Assembly (NCBI RefSeq): GCF_016757735.1
Contig: NZ_CP068439.1
Location: forward strand, 2,356,001-2,420,000
Direction: 5' to 3'
Source of the DNA: Aequorivita iocasae
GTDB lineage: Bacteria; Bacteroidota; Bacteroidia; Flavobacteriales; Flavobacteriaceae
DNA length: 64,000 nt
Positions within the stretch are counted from its first letter, which is position 1, and each line of letters begins with the position of its first letter. The notes beneath the pieces were generated by a model. It searched no databases and was not told where the DNA came from. It worked only from the letters and a program-made list of their open reading frames with translations. The position numbers and the translations under genes were made by a program. Shown here piece after piece: positions 41,083 to 49,644 of the stretch.

Positions 41083-41109
41083 GCGTCCGCCATTGGCGGA
41101 CGCTTTTTT
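41083..41109 (+). terminator. Strong terminator (GCGTCCGCC stem)
   Basis: GCGTCCGCC and GGCGGACGC pair perfectly around a three-base loop, followed by six T residues. It lies downstream of the TPR lipoprotein gene on the plus strand. Confidence 0.93.
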
Positions 41110-41165
41110 AATGGGAATGTTTCTTTGTTTTTTGCTCATCCACAATACTTTCTCAGCTACTTAAA

Positions 41166-41194
41166 ATTAAAAGGCCCTACGTTCTATGCAGGGC
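41166..41194 (-). terminator. Terminator of the ECF sigma/anti-sigma operon
   Basis: On the minus strand GCCCTGC and GTAGGGC (one G-U pair) form a stem followed by a T-rich run, about 20 bases after the anti-sigma stop codon. Confidence 0.75.
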
Positions 41195-41213
41195 TTCTTA
41201 AAAATCTTTTTTT

Positions 41214-42008
41214 TTAAATAGTTATCATTCCTAAAATATATAATTGAGACATTGTTGGTGTTTCACTTCCGCCTTCAGGCTCTAAGGTTATACCAAAGGC
41301 TTCTGGATCTGGGAAATTTACAAACTTATAGATACCTTCTCCTATTTCACTTTCCGCTGAGATCAAACCTACACTGGTTGGGGTGAGTGGTTCCATTTTA
41401 AGCGACCACACTTGATAAACTTTTCCGCGGGGTGGTGTAGGCAGTCCTTTGGTATCAATATATGCAATGCTCTCTTTTTTATTTAAATATACTTTTGCAA
41501 ATGCTTCAGGTGCTACAGCCTGGTTGCCCGGTAATGTATATGCTTGGTAATCTTTCGATCTTAAAACTTCAAGCACTTCATTATTTTCAGCAAGCTGGGT
41601 TTCGGTATTGGCTTTTTCTTCGCGTAGAATGGTATTTTCAGTGGTTGTAACTTGAATTGAATTATTTAAATCACTGTTTTGTTTCAACATCCACATGATG
41701 CCACCCATAAATAATATTGCTGCGGCCCAACCCGTTATGGCAGCCCAGTTCAATGATCTTATTTTATCATTTGCGGTGCTGTTATTATTTCTGATTTCGT
41801 TTAAAATTTCTGTCCAGGTCATGGCCTGAACAGGCGGGGAAACAGTTTCGGCTAAAAGCAAGAGTGACTCCTCGATAAGTTCGAGCTCGCGACGTACTTC
41901 GGGATAAGTATTAACGCCTTGTTGCACAATTTGCGCCTCGTCGGGAGGCAATGCGCCGCATACATACATTTCCAATTGGCCTGAGGCTATAATTTCTTCG
42001 GGATCCAT
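41214..42008 (-). CDS. RskA-type anti-sigma factor
   Basis: This 264-residue protein has a cytoplasmic N-terminal part that should bind the sigma factor (GQLEMYVCGALPPDEAQIVQQG near residues 9-30), one membrane helix (about residues 88-106), a coiled stretch and a periplasmic RskA-like C-terminal domain (YIDTKGLPTPPRGKVYQVWSL, near residues 180-200). It starts six bases after its sigma gene. Such proteins hold the sigma factor inactive at the membrane until proteolysis or a conformational signal releases it. Confidence 0.92.
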   Translation of the reverse strand: MDPEEIIASGQLEMYVCGALPPDEAQIVQQGVNTYPEVRRELELIEESLLLLAETVSPPVQAMTWTEILNEIRNNNSTANDKIRSLNWAAITGWAAAILFMGGIMWMLKQNSDLNNSIQVTTTENTILREEKANTETQLAENNEVLEVLRSKDYQAYTLPGNQAVAPEAFAKVYLNKKESIAYIDTKGLPTPPRGKVYQVWSLKMEPLTPTSVGLISAESEIGEGIYKFVNFPDPEAFGITLEPEGGSETPTMSQLYILGMITI

Positions 42009-42014
42009 AATATT

Positions 42015-42548
42015 TTATCCTAGAACCATTGCCCGTAATTCATTGATACAGGTTCGGTTTCGTGTTTTAAGTGTTCCTAATGGTATTTCTAATGTCTTTG
42101 ATGCTTCGGCCTGGGTAAATCCTTTAAAATATAAAAGGTCTATTATTTTTACACAAGCTGGTTTAAGCGCATTCACGAACTTTTGTATGCCGATGGCATT
42201 GGTTTTTTTGTTTAGACTATCTGAGGATGACAATATATCTACGAAATTTGTGGTACTTAGGTTTTTTTTTGAATTTTTAAATGCTTTTGAGCGTGTTTCG
42301 TCTATTGCCGTGTTACGTGCAATATTCAAAAGCCAGGTAAAAAAACGACCTTTATCTATAGAATATGAACCAGCATTGTTCCAAACTTTTATAAAAACAT
42401 CCTGTAAAAGTTCCTCTGCGGTTTCTTCATCTAAAACGATACTGTAAATTATTCCTTGGATAGCTTCGCAATACATTGTATATAAACGGGAAAAGGCTTT
42501 TTCGCTCCCATTCTGCATCTCAATAATGAGATCGTTAGGTTGTTCCAT
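42015..42548 (-). CDS. ECF sigma factor (partner of the RskA-type anti-sigma)
   Basis: This 177-residue sigma factor has region 2 (ELLQDVFIKVWNNAGSY, GRFFTWLLNIARNTAIDETRS) and region 4 (IDLLYFKGFTQAEASKTLEIPLGTLKTRNRTCINELR). It resembles the SigK/RpoE-type group that pairs with RskA. The anti-sigma gene follows directly in an operon with its own terminator. Its targets might include the nearby DUF4331 and TPR lipoprotein genes, an inference from proximity only. Confidence 0.93.
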   Translation of the reverse strand: MEQPNDLIIEMQNGSEKAFSRLYTMYCEAIQGIIYSIVLDEETAEELLQDVFIKVWNNAGSYSIDKGRFFTWLLNIARNTAIDETRSKAFKNSKKNLSTTNFVDILSSSDSLNKKTNAIGIQKFVNALKPACVKIIDLLYFKGFTQAEASKTLEIPLGTLKTRNRTCINELRAMVLG

Positions 42549-42681
42549 TGATGGTTGATTTTTCAGTAAATGTACAGAAATAATTAATTAAAATTTATAA
42601 TTGATTTAGAGGTGGAGTTAATATGAAATTACAGTCTTATGTATTAACTATGTTAAATTTCTTTTGAATTTTAAGAAAACC

Positions 42682-42711
42682 TTGTGAAAAAACTATTTTT
42701 TAATAGCTTTA
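42682..42711 (+). promoter_or_regulatory. Promoter of the M36 protease gene
   Basis: TTG (42682-42684) is followed after 19 bases by TAGCTTTA (42704-42711), one mismatch from TAnnTTTG. Transcription would start near 42718, giving a leader of about 44 bases. The remainder of the 42549-42761 gap between the divergent genes shows no further gene. Confidence 0.6.
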
Positions 42712-42761
42712 CAAAAACTTAACCGACTTAAAACGAGTATTAATCTAAACAAAATCAAAAA

Positions 42762-45700
42762 ATGAAAAAAGTTACCCGGATTTTATTCCTGGCACTGGTG
42801 TGTTCATTTTCGAGCACATTGATCGCACAAAACTTTTCAAAAGGAATCAACCAACAGTTGGGGCATTTTGTAGAGCAGAATGAACTATTGCCACAAGATG
42901 TCCAGTGGCAAATTACGAGTGAAACTGTTAGTAGCATTAGCGGAATTCAGCACGTTTACTATAGACAGGTATTGAATGGTGTTGAAATATTTGGCACGGA
43001 ATCTAGTATTCATTTTCTATCTAATGGAGAGGTCATATCGCAGAATAGTAAATTTATAAAGAATACTGCCCAAAAACTAAAAGGTTCAACTACACCAGCG
43101 CTTACGGCAGCACAAGCCGTACAGGCCGCGGCAGTACAATTGGGCTATACAGTTAACGGGTCATTATCAATCTTGGAAAGTGCCCAGGGGGTTGACAGAA
43201 AGACACTGCTTAATGACGGTGGAATTTCATTAAGTCCTATACCTGCAAGGTTGATGTACGCAATTACTGAAACTGGAGATTTGGTTTTAACTTGGGATAT
43301 TTCAATAGAAGAAAAAAGCCAAGAAAACTGGTGGAGTTTAAGAGTTGATGCTGCAACAGGAGCTATTGTTAATAGAGCTAACTGGACGGTTACTTGTGCA
43401 ATAAATCACGATCATAGCGATGATGTAAAAGAATTAAACTTTAACACTAATCTTTATGATATTCCAAATTACGATGAATTGATTCGAGATGCTGCTGGAT
43501 GTAATGAATGTTATGAGGTATTTGCATTACCACTTGAAAGCCCATATTATGGTAGCCGCACAATAGAGAGTCAACCTGCTAATGCTACAGCTTCTCCTTT
43601 TGGATGGCACGACACTAATGGCGCTGCTGGTGCAGAATATACTGTAACACGTGGTAATAATGTGAACGCCTATGAAGATGGCAATAATCCAGGTTATCAA
43701 CCTGATGCCGGAGCAAACTTAGACTTTATAGGATATCCTTTCAGCCAAATTTATACCAGTGGTAACCAATACGAAGATGCCGCTATTACCAACTTATTTT
43801 ACATGAACAATATTTTTCATGACATCATGTATCAATATGGTTTTGATGAAGAGGGTGGTAATTTCCAAGAAAACAACTACGGAAACGGTGGCGCTGGAAG
43901 CGACTCTGTAAATGCCGAGGCGCAAGATGGATCAGGAACTTGTAACGCAAATTTCTCGACACCTGGGGATGGAAGTAATCCAAGAATGCAAATGTACATT
44001 TGCGGAGATAAAGATGGAGATTTTGATAATCTGGTAATTCTTCATGAATATGGTCATGGTATATCAAACCGTTTAACAGGAGGCCCTAATGCCTCTAGTT
44101 GTTTGCAGAACCAAGAACAGATGGGAGAAGGCTGGAGTGATTTCTTTGGTGTGTTATTGACTATAGAGCCTGGAGATTTAGGCACTGACGCTAGAGCAGT
44201 AGGGACATATCTTTTTGGTCAAGGCCAAGGAGGTGGAGGTATTCGTGATTATCCTTACAGTACTGATATGGGGGTAAATCCACAAACGTATGATTTTATA
44301 AAGACTGCGGCCGTACCACACGGTGTCGGCTCTGTATGGGCTGAAATGCTTTGGGAAGTAACTTGGGCATTGATTGATGAGCACGGATTTGATTCAGATA
44401 TTTATAATTTTACTGGTGATGTAAACCAAGATGCTGGAAATATTCAGGCGTTGGCATTGGTTACTGAGGGTATGAAATTACAACCTTGTAGCCCTGGTTT
44501 TGTTGATGGCCGTGATGCAATTTTTGCTGCAGATCAAGCATTGTATGGTGGTGCTAATGAGTGCCTTCTATGGGATGCATTTGCAAAAAGAGGATTAGGA
44601 TTCAGCGCTACGCAAGGCTCCTCGGGCAGCAGAAGTGACGGTACACAAGCTTTTGATACTCCCTCACAAACAGCTTCTTTATCTGTACTGGAAGAAGTAT
44701 GTGCATCCTCAGAAGTCTTGACAGATCTTAGCGGTGGAACTCCCAGCGGAGGAACCTACAGTGGCCCTGGCGTAACTGATAATGGCGACGGATCTACTTT
44801 CACTTTTGACCCAGCAGCTGCAGGAGTTGGTGTACATACAATAACTTATGATGTTCCCGGCGGACCTTGTTCTATTGCATCTTCTGCAACAGATACTATT
44901 GAAGTACTTGCAGTACCCCCTGGCCCAACTACTACCGGTGTAACCGATTTTTGTGTTGGAGAGGCCGTAACTGTTACAGCCACCTTAAATGACCCTTCTA
45001 ATGTAATACGATGGTTTGATGCCCCCACTGGAGGTAATTTCCTTTTTGAAGGCACTTCATACACATTTACACCTTCTGGCTCTACTAGCGTATATGCACA
45101 GGAAAGTGCTCCTGGGCCACTATCTCAACTCGTAATTTCAGAAATTAACCTAGAAACTCCGGATAGATTTGAAATTCAAAATGTAGGAGTTGCAACAGAT
45201 TATACTGGCTATAGAGTTGCTGTAAGTGAAACTCCATATCTAGATATAAATACTGTAAATCCGATTGTTAAGACTTTAGGAAATATGGCAGCAAACTCTG
45301 TTATGGATTGGAATGATGACGGTGGTGCTGGCTATTGGGGAAATAACTTATTTTGGGATAACAGTGGAACAGGATGGATTCTTATAATCGATCCTTCAGG
45401 AAATGTAGTAGATTCTGTATTCTGGAATTTCAGTGCTGCTGAAATCAACGGATTCAATGTTACCATTGGTGGCTTTAATATTACAGCTGCTGATCTTGAT
45501 TGGACAGGAACAGGAGCATCCTTAACTACTGAGTGCGCTTCAGGATCTTTCAGAAGAGTGGGTGATACCAATGCAGCGGCTGATTGGACCGGAACTTGCG
45601 AAACCGCAGATTTCGGCACACCAAATAGTGATATAAACCTAGGAACCCCCGGATGTGCGGGAGAGCGTACGCTTACTGAGGTTATCGCGGAAACTGAAAA

Positions 45701-46205
45701 CCCCGTTATCACTTGCCCCGCAAATGTTATGGTCCAAGTTCCACTAGGAGAACAATTTACTTTACCAGATTATACTGTTGATGCATCGGCAACTGATAAC
45801 TGCCCAGATCCAGTAATTACTCAAGATCCTGCAGCTGGTACTATGGTTGGTCCTGGTGTTACAACTATGACTATGACTGCTACCGATAGCGCTGGTAATG
45901 AAGATACCTGTACTTTTACCGTTACTGTTGATGAGGTTTTGGGAGTTGGAGATAATGATTTTTCAAATAACATTTTGTTATATCCTAATCCTACAACTGG
46001 TACACTTACCTTGTTGAATAAAACTACAGCACAACTTAATAACGCAGTTATTACAGATGTAAAAGGTAGAATTATTAAAACAATAGACTTAACCACAGCG
46101 GGAATTGAAACTAATTTCTCTTTGGAAAGTCTTGCAACAGGTATGTATTTTGTAAAAATAAATGCAGAAAACAATAGTATTGTTAAACGCATTGTAAAGC
46201 AATAA
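42762..46205 (+). CDS. Secreted M36 (fungalysin-type) metalloprotease with T9SS sorting domain
   Basis: This 1147-residue secreted protease has a signal peptide (about residues 1-22), an FTP-type propeptide (GVEIFGTESSIHFLSNGEVIS near residues 73-93) and an M36 peptidase domain. The zinc motif is HEYGHG at about residue 428, with the third ligand Glu in EGWSDFFG. Beyond about residue 640 come adhesion-type modules: an Ig/PKD-like segment (SGGTPSGGTYSGPGV), a lamin-tail-like domain (LVISEINLETPDRFEIQN) and a HYR-like repeat (TCPANVMVQVPLG). The end is a type A T9SS sorting domain (LLYPNPTTGTLTL to IVKRIVKQ). It should be exported by the type IX system to degrade external protein. Confidence 0.95.
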   Translation: MKKVTRILFLALVCSFSSTLIAQNFSKGINQQLGHFVEQNELLPQDVQWQITSETVSSISGIQHVYYRQVLNGVEIFGTESSIHFLSNGEVISQNSKFIKNTAQKLKGSTTPALTAAQAVQAAAVQLGYTVNGSLSILESAQGVDRKTLLNDGGISLSPIPARLMYAITETGDLVLTWDISIEEKSQENWWSLRVDAATGAIVNRANWTVTCAINHDHSDDVKELNFNTNLYDIPNYDELIRDAAGCNECYEVFALPLESPYYGSRTIESQPANATASPFGWHDTNGAAGAEYTVTRGNNVNAYEDGNNPGYQPDAGANLDFIGYPFSQIYTSGNQYEDAAITNLFYMNNIFHDIMYQYGFDEEGGNFQENNYGNGGAGSDSVNAEAQDGSGTCNANFSTPGDGSNPRMQMYICGDKDGDFDNLVILHEYGHGISNRLTGGPNASSCLQNQEQMGEGWSDFFGVLLTIEPGDLGTDARAVGTYLFGQGQGGGGIRDYPYSTDMGVNPQTYDFIKTAAVPHGVGSVWAEMLWEVTWALIDEHGFDSDIYNFTGDVNQDAGNIQALALVTEGMKLQPCSPGFVDGRDAIFAADQALYGGANECLLWDAFAKRGLGFSATQGSSGSRSDGTQAFDTPSQTASLSVLEEVCASSEVLTDLSGGTPSGGTYSGPGVTDNGDGSTFTFDPAAAGVGVHTITYDVPGGPCSIASSATDTIEVLAVPPGPTTTGVTDFCVGEAVTVTATLNDPSNVIRWFDAPTGGNFLFEGTSYTFTPSGSTSVYAQESAPGPLSQLVISEINLETPDRFEIQNVGVATDYTGYRVAVSETPYLDINTVNPIVKTLGNMAANSVMDWNDDGGAGYWGNNLFWDNSGTGWILIIDPSGNVVDSVFWNFSAAEINGFNVTIGGFNITAADLDWTGTGASLTTECASGSFRRVGDTNAAADWTGTCETADFGTPNSDINLGTPGCAGERTLTEVIAETENPVITCPANVMVQVPLGEQFTLPDYTVDASATDNCPDPVITQDPAAGTMVGPGVTTMTMTATDSAGNEDTCTFTVTVDEVLGVGDNDFSNNILLYPNPTTGTLTLLNKTTAQLNNAVITDVKGRIIKTIDLTTAGIETNFSLESLATGMYFVKINAENNSIVKRIVKQ

Positions 46206-46227
46206 GCTAAAAACAATTTTTTTTGAT

Positions 46228-46259
46228 ACCCGCGTCATTTTTATGACGCGGGTTTTTTT
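46228..46259 (+). terminator. Terminator after the M36 protease gene
   Basis: ACCCGCGTCAT and ATGACGCGGGT form an eleven-base perfect stem around TTTT, followed by a seven-T run. Confidence 0.95.
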
Positions 46260-46287
46260 ACACCTTTGTTTTCAATAACTTTGACAA

Positions 46288-46830
46288 ATGAAAAAAATTT
46301 TATTCCTAGCTGGGAGTAACAGCAGCAAATCCATCAACCATAAACTCGTTCGTTTTGCATCATCACAAATAATGGGGCATGAGGTTGAACTAATTAAATT
46401 AACAGATTACGATCTTCCTATGTATGGAGAAGATATGGAACGAGAAAAGGGGTATTCAGTAAATTTAAAAATGCTTTATAATAAAATAAAAGAAGCCGAT
46501 GCACTGGTTATTTCTGTCAACGAACATAACGGAACAGTTTCAGCTTACTTTAAGAATACCATTGATTGGCTTTCCAGACTGGACCGTCAGTTTCTCAAAG
46601 AAAAGAAAATCCTTCTGATGAGCACTTCAAACGGAAAACGCGGCGCTGCTTCTGCTTTGGAATACACAAAAAATGTACTTCCCAGATTTGGCGCTACCAT
46701 TGTTGAAAGCTTTAGTTTTCCTTCATATTCAGAAAACTTTTCGGAAGAATCAAATTCAATTTCCAACGAAGTGCTACTCTTGGGATTTACAGATGTTATT
46801 CAAAATTTTGTGCATCAAATTGAGCAATAA
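46288..46830 (+). CDS. NAD(P)H-dependent FMN reductase family protein
   Basis: This 180-residue flavodoxin-fold protein has the FMN phosphate loop LAGSNSSKSINHKLV (about residues 7-21) and the second binding segment SVNEHNGTVSAYFKNTIDWLSR (about residues 77-98). Members reduce flavins, quinones or chromate with NAD(P)H. It overlaps pabB by one base (TAATG), so the two are co-translated, although a biochemical link to folate synthesis is not evident. Confidence 0.88.
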   Translation: MKKILFLAGSNSSKSINHKLVRFASSQIMGHEVELIKLTDYDLPMYGEDMEREKGYSVNLKMLYNKIKEADALVISVNEHNGTVSAYFKNTIDWLSRLDRQFLKEKKILLMSTSNGKRGAASALEYTKNVLPRFGATIVESFSFPSYSENFSEESNSISNEVLLLGFTDVIQNFVHQIEQ

Positions 46831-48131
46831 TGCGAACCATAAAGAAACTTTCTTTTTCTTTAAACGAAAATCTTAAAACAAGTTTACTGCTTTGGGCACA
46901 ACAGTTTGATGAGGTTGTTTGGATGGACAGCAACAATTATTCACAAAAACATGCCACCTATCAGGCAATTCTGGCAGTCGATGCTTTTACCGCTATAAAA
47001 ACTGATGCTCACAATGCTTTTGATAAATTAAAAGATTATCAACACTCAACGGCAGATTGGATTTTTGGCTATATGACCTATGACCTTAAAAACGATGTAG
47101 AAAAGTTGAATTCCAATAATTTTGATGGCTTGGGTTTTCCGGACCTATATTATTTTCAACCAAAAAAAATTTTCCTTTTTACTGAAAATAGTGTGGAGAT
47201 GCATTATTTGAATATGGTCGCAGATGAAATTGATAATGATTTCCGGACTATTTCTGAAATTAATCAACACCCCGAAGAACCTGTCCATCAGAAAAATATA
47301 AAAATAAGCATCCGGACCTCTAAAGACAACTACCTTCAGAAAGTGGAAGAGGTGCTTGAGCACATTAAGCGGGGAGATATATATGAAGTAAACATCTGTC
47401 AGGAATTTTATGCCGAAGATGCTGAAATCAATCCATTGGAAGCATTTATTCAGCTCAATAGAATTTCCAAGCCTCCATTTTCAGTTTTTTTAAAGCTAAA
47501 CAATATTTTTGCCCTTTCAGCTTCCCCCGAGCGCTATTTAAAAAAAACTGGAACTACTGTTATTTCGCAGCCTATAAAAGGAACGGCCAAGCGTTTGAAA
47601 AACAAGAAAAAGGATATAGAAATGGCGCAGCAATTGGCAAAAGACCCAAAAGAGCGCAGCGAAAACATAATGATTACAGATTTGGTGCGAAACGATCTCT
47701 CCCGCATTGCCGAAAAAGGAAGTGTTTCCGTTGAGGAACTTTGCGCCATCTATACTTTTGAACAAGTGCATCAAATGATTTCTACGGTTACCTGTAGTGT
47801 TTCGCAAAATACCTCCAGCGTTGAAATTTTAAGAAACACCTTCCCAATGGGCAGCATGACGGGTGCACCAAAAATTTCTGCAATGCAGATTATAGAAGAA
47901 ACAGAAGATGCCAAGCGTGGGCTATACAGCGGGGCTATCGGCTATTTCACGCCCACGGGAGATTTTGACTTTAATGTTGTTATTAGAAGTATTCTCTATA
48001 ATTCTTCCACTAAATATGTAAGTTTTTCCGTTGGTGGGGCCATTACAATAAATTCTGTGCCCGAAAAGGAATACGAAGAATGTTTACTTAAGGCAAAAGC
48101 TATGCGTGAGGTATTACATACTATTTTATAA
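46830..48131 (+). CDS. pabB: Aminodeoxychorismate synthase component I
   Basis: PabB converts chorismate with ammonia to 4-amino-4-deoxychorismate, the precursor of p-aminobenzoate and folate. The 433-residue protein has the chorismate-enzyme motifs QPIKGTAKR (about residues 248-256), ERSENIMITDLVRNDLSRI and GSMTGAPKISAMQIIEETED. The lysine in PIKGT is diagnostic for PabB; anthranilate synthase has Ala there. The amidotransferase subunit is not in the window. The stop codon overlaps the first of three palindromes that belong to the next gene's control region. Confidence 0.92.
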   Translation: MRTIKKLSFSLNENLKTSLLLWAQQFDEVVWMDSNNYSQKHATYQAILAVDAFTAIKTDAHNAFDKLKDYQHSTADWIFGYMTYDLKNDVEKLNSNNFDGLGFPDLYYFQPKKIFLFTENSVEMHYLNMVADEIDNDFRTISEINQHPEEPVHQKNIKISIRTSKDNYLQKVEEVLEHIKRGDIYEVNICQEFYAEDAEINPLEAFIQLNRISKPPFSVFLKLNNIFALSASPERYLKKTGTTVISQPIKGTAKRLKNKKKDIEMAQQLAKDPKERSENIMITDLVRNDLSRIAEKGSVSVEELCAIYTFEQVHQMISTVTCSVSQNTSSVEILRNTFPMGSMTGAPKISAMQIIEETEDAKRGLYSGAIGYFTPTGDFDFNVVIRSILYNSSTKYVSFSVGGAITINSVPEKEYEECLLKAKAMREVLHTIL

Positions 48132-48219
48132 GTTATTAAACTTATAAATCCTATTTATTAGTTTTTAAGCTAATAAAATACATTTATTAGTTTTTAAGCT
48201 AATAAAAAATGTATATTTG
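48125..48219 (+). promoter_or_regulatory. Three phased palindromes and promoter before the SatD-like gene
   Basis: Three 24-bp palindromes lie at 48125-48148, 48154-48177 and 48183-48206, starting exactly 29 bases apart. The second and third are identical (TTTATTAG-N8-CTAATAAA). The first is a variant matching them at 20 of 24 positions, itself a perfect inverted repeat with ten-base arms. An exact -7 box TATATTTG follows at 48212-48219, so the third copy covers the -33 region. This is the layout of a repressor array for the SatD-like gene starting at 48235. Confidence 0.8.
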
Positions 48220-48234
48220 AATAAATATTAAAAA

Positions 48235-48921
48235 ATGACCTACTCCGTAATATCTGGCGATATTGTTTCATCAACAGGTTTGCATATCCAAGACCGCAAA
48301 TTGGTGGAAGAATATCTAAACATTTTGCTCCAAAACTTGAAGAAGGAATTTAATGTGTATGGTCGCATTATAAAAGGTGACTATCTGGAATGTGTGGTTC
48401 CGAATGCCTCTCAAGGGCTACAAGTGGCCCTTGCCATAAAAAGCTTTGTAAAGGCAATTCCCATCCAAATGAAAACTTATAAAAGCGAAGATAACAGGAT
48501 AAAACAGTTCAAAACCCACGGAATAAGGCTAGCAATAGGATATGGAAAACTAAGCCGTTACAAACCGGAAGAAGGTATAATTGATGGCGAGGCCATTTAC
48601 CTTTCAGGTCGGGAAATAAGTGGGGAGACAACCTACAACAAAGAACGCATCGTTATAAAAAACACCCTGTTTTTTGCATCAAAAAACGAAGATTTTAATA
48701 AAAATTTCCAACCTTTACTTGCATTGCTGGATGTTTTATTGAGCAAAGCAACCGCACGACAATGTGAAGTTTTGTACTTAAAATTAATGAACAACCAAGA
48801 AGATGAAATAGCCAAACGCCTAGGTATTGGCCAGTCTGCTGTAAATCAGCACTCTACAAGCGTTGGCTGGAATGCTATTGAAGAAGCGGTAAATTATTAT
48901 AAAATGGTAATTTCAAAATAG
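48235..48921 (+). CDS. SatD family protein with C-terminal helix-turn-helix
   Basis: This 228-residue soluble protein matches the SatD family: an N-terminal domain beginning SVISGDIVSSTGLHIQDRK and containing GRIIKGDYLECVVPN and HGIRLAIGYGKLSRY. A C-terminal helix-turn-helix of the sigma region 4 type follows (ARQCEVLYLKLMNN, then QEDEIAKRLGIGQSAVNQHST). The name comes from an acid-tolerance locus in streptococci; the molecular role is not known. The HTH, together with the palindrome array at its own promoter, suggests autoregulation. It is followed after six bases by a DUF3307 gene, a recurrent partner. Confidence 0.88.
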   Translation: MTYSVISGDIVSSTGLHIQDRKLVEEYLNILLQNLKKEFNVYGRIIKGDYLECVVPNASQGLQVALAIKSFVKAIPIQMKTYKSEDNRIKQFKTHGIRLAIGYGKLSRYKPEEGIIDGEAIYLSGREISGETTYNKERIVIKNTLFFASKNEDFNKNFQPLLALLDVLLSKATARQCEVLYLKLMNNQEDEIAKRLGIGQSAVNQHSTSVGWNAIEEAVNYYKMVISK

Positions 48922-48927
48922 AAGCTT

Positions 48928-49632
48928 ATGGGATTAAAGGAATTATTGCTACTTCAATTCATCGCACACCTTTGTTTGGATTACTTTTTCCAAACAGATA
49001 AATTGGCAAACCAGAAAAATACAATTGGTTTTAAAAGTTCCTTTTTATATTGGCACGGTTTGGCGTGCTTTGCATTGGCGTGGTTATTTTCGTTGCAAAT
49101 CAATTTTGTTTTCTTTGCGGCAATAATCGCCATAAGCCATTTCTTATTAGACGGGTTTAAGCGCCACCTTAATAACAATAGCTATTTTGGACGCTATGCT
49201 TTTTTTATAGACCAGACTGCACATTTGGCAATCCTTACCTTGGTAGTTTTTTGGTATGATAAATGGCACGCTATAATTCCTTCAATCGAGGTCTCCATAA
49301 ATTTTAGGTACTTGCTTATAGTTACGGGGTATTTGGTCTGTTTAAAACCAGCAAATATATTTATAAGAGAAGTGTTCAGCTCTACTGAAATTCAAGTTAG
49401 TAGCGACAATGAAATGCCCAATGCCGGAAAGGTCATAGGCGTTTTAGAGCGTATTTTAACACTTACATTTATTTTAGTTTCACAATATTCAGCAGTAGGC
49501 TTTCTCATTGCCGCAAAATCTATTTTACGTTACGGAAACAATGAAACATTAAAAACGGAATATGTGCTAATAGGGACAATGCTAAGCTTTGGAATTGCCG
49601 TTATTGCGGGTATTATTATTAATTTCTTTTAA
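48928..49632 (+). CDS. DUF3307 membrane protein
   Basis: This 234-residue protein has about six membrane helices and the DUF3307 start LLLLQFIAHLCLDYFFQTDKLANQK (about residues 5-29), with a conserved His/Asp pair in AHLCLDYF and AISHFLLDGFKRHL. It shares an operon with the SatD-like gene. The pair is common in many phyla but without a known activity. The conserved acidic and histidine residues inside helices hint at metal or proton handling; this is speculation. Confidence 0.88.
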   Translation: MGLKELLLLQFIAHLCLDYFFQTDKLANQKNTIGFKSSFLYWHGLACFALAWLFSLQINFVFFAAIIAISHFLLDGFKRHLNNNSYFGRYAFFIDQTAHLAILTLVVFWYDKWHAIIPSIEVSINFRYLLIVTGYLVCLKPANIFIREVFSSTEIQVSSDNEMPNAGKVIGVLERILTLTFILVSQYSAVGFLIAAKSILRYGNNETLKTEYVLIGTMLSFGIAVIAGIIINFF

Positions 49633-49644
49633 ATTACAATCAGA

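Noticed and set aside
42043-42447. A 134-codon plus-strand frame inside the ECF sigma gene.
   Set aside because: It is antisense to clear sigma region 2 and 4 motifs and shows no domain of its own.
45332-46216. Two minus-strand frames of 126 and 131 codons opposite the end of the M36 protease gene.
   Set aside because: They lie antisense to the HYR-like and T9SS sorting domains, which are clearly coding on the plus strand.
48125-48206. The three palindromes considered as a CRISPR-like array or plasmid iterons.
   Set aside because: The units are 24 bp with five-base gaps, far too short for spacers, and there are no replication or cas genes; a promoter operator explains them better.
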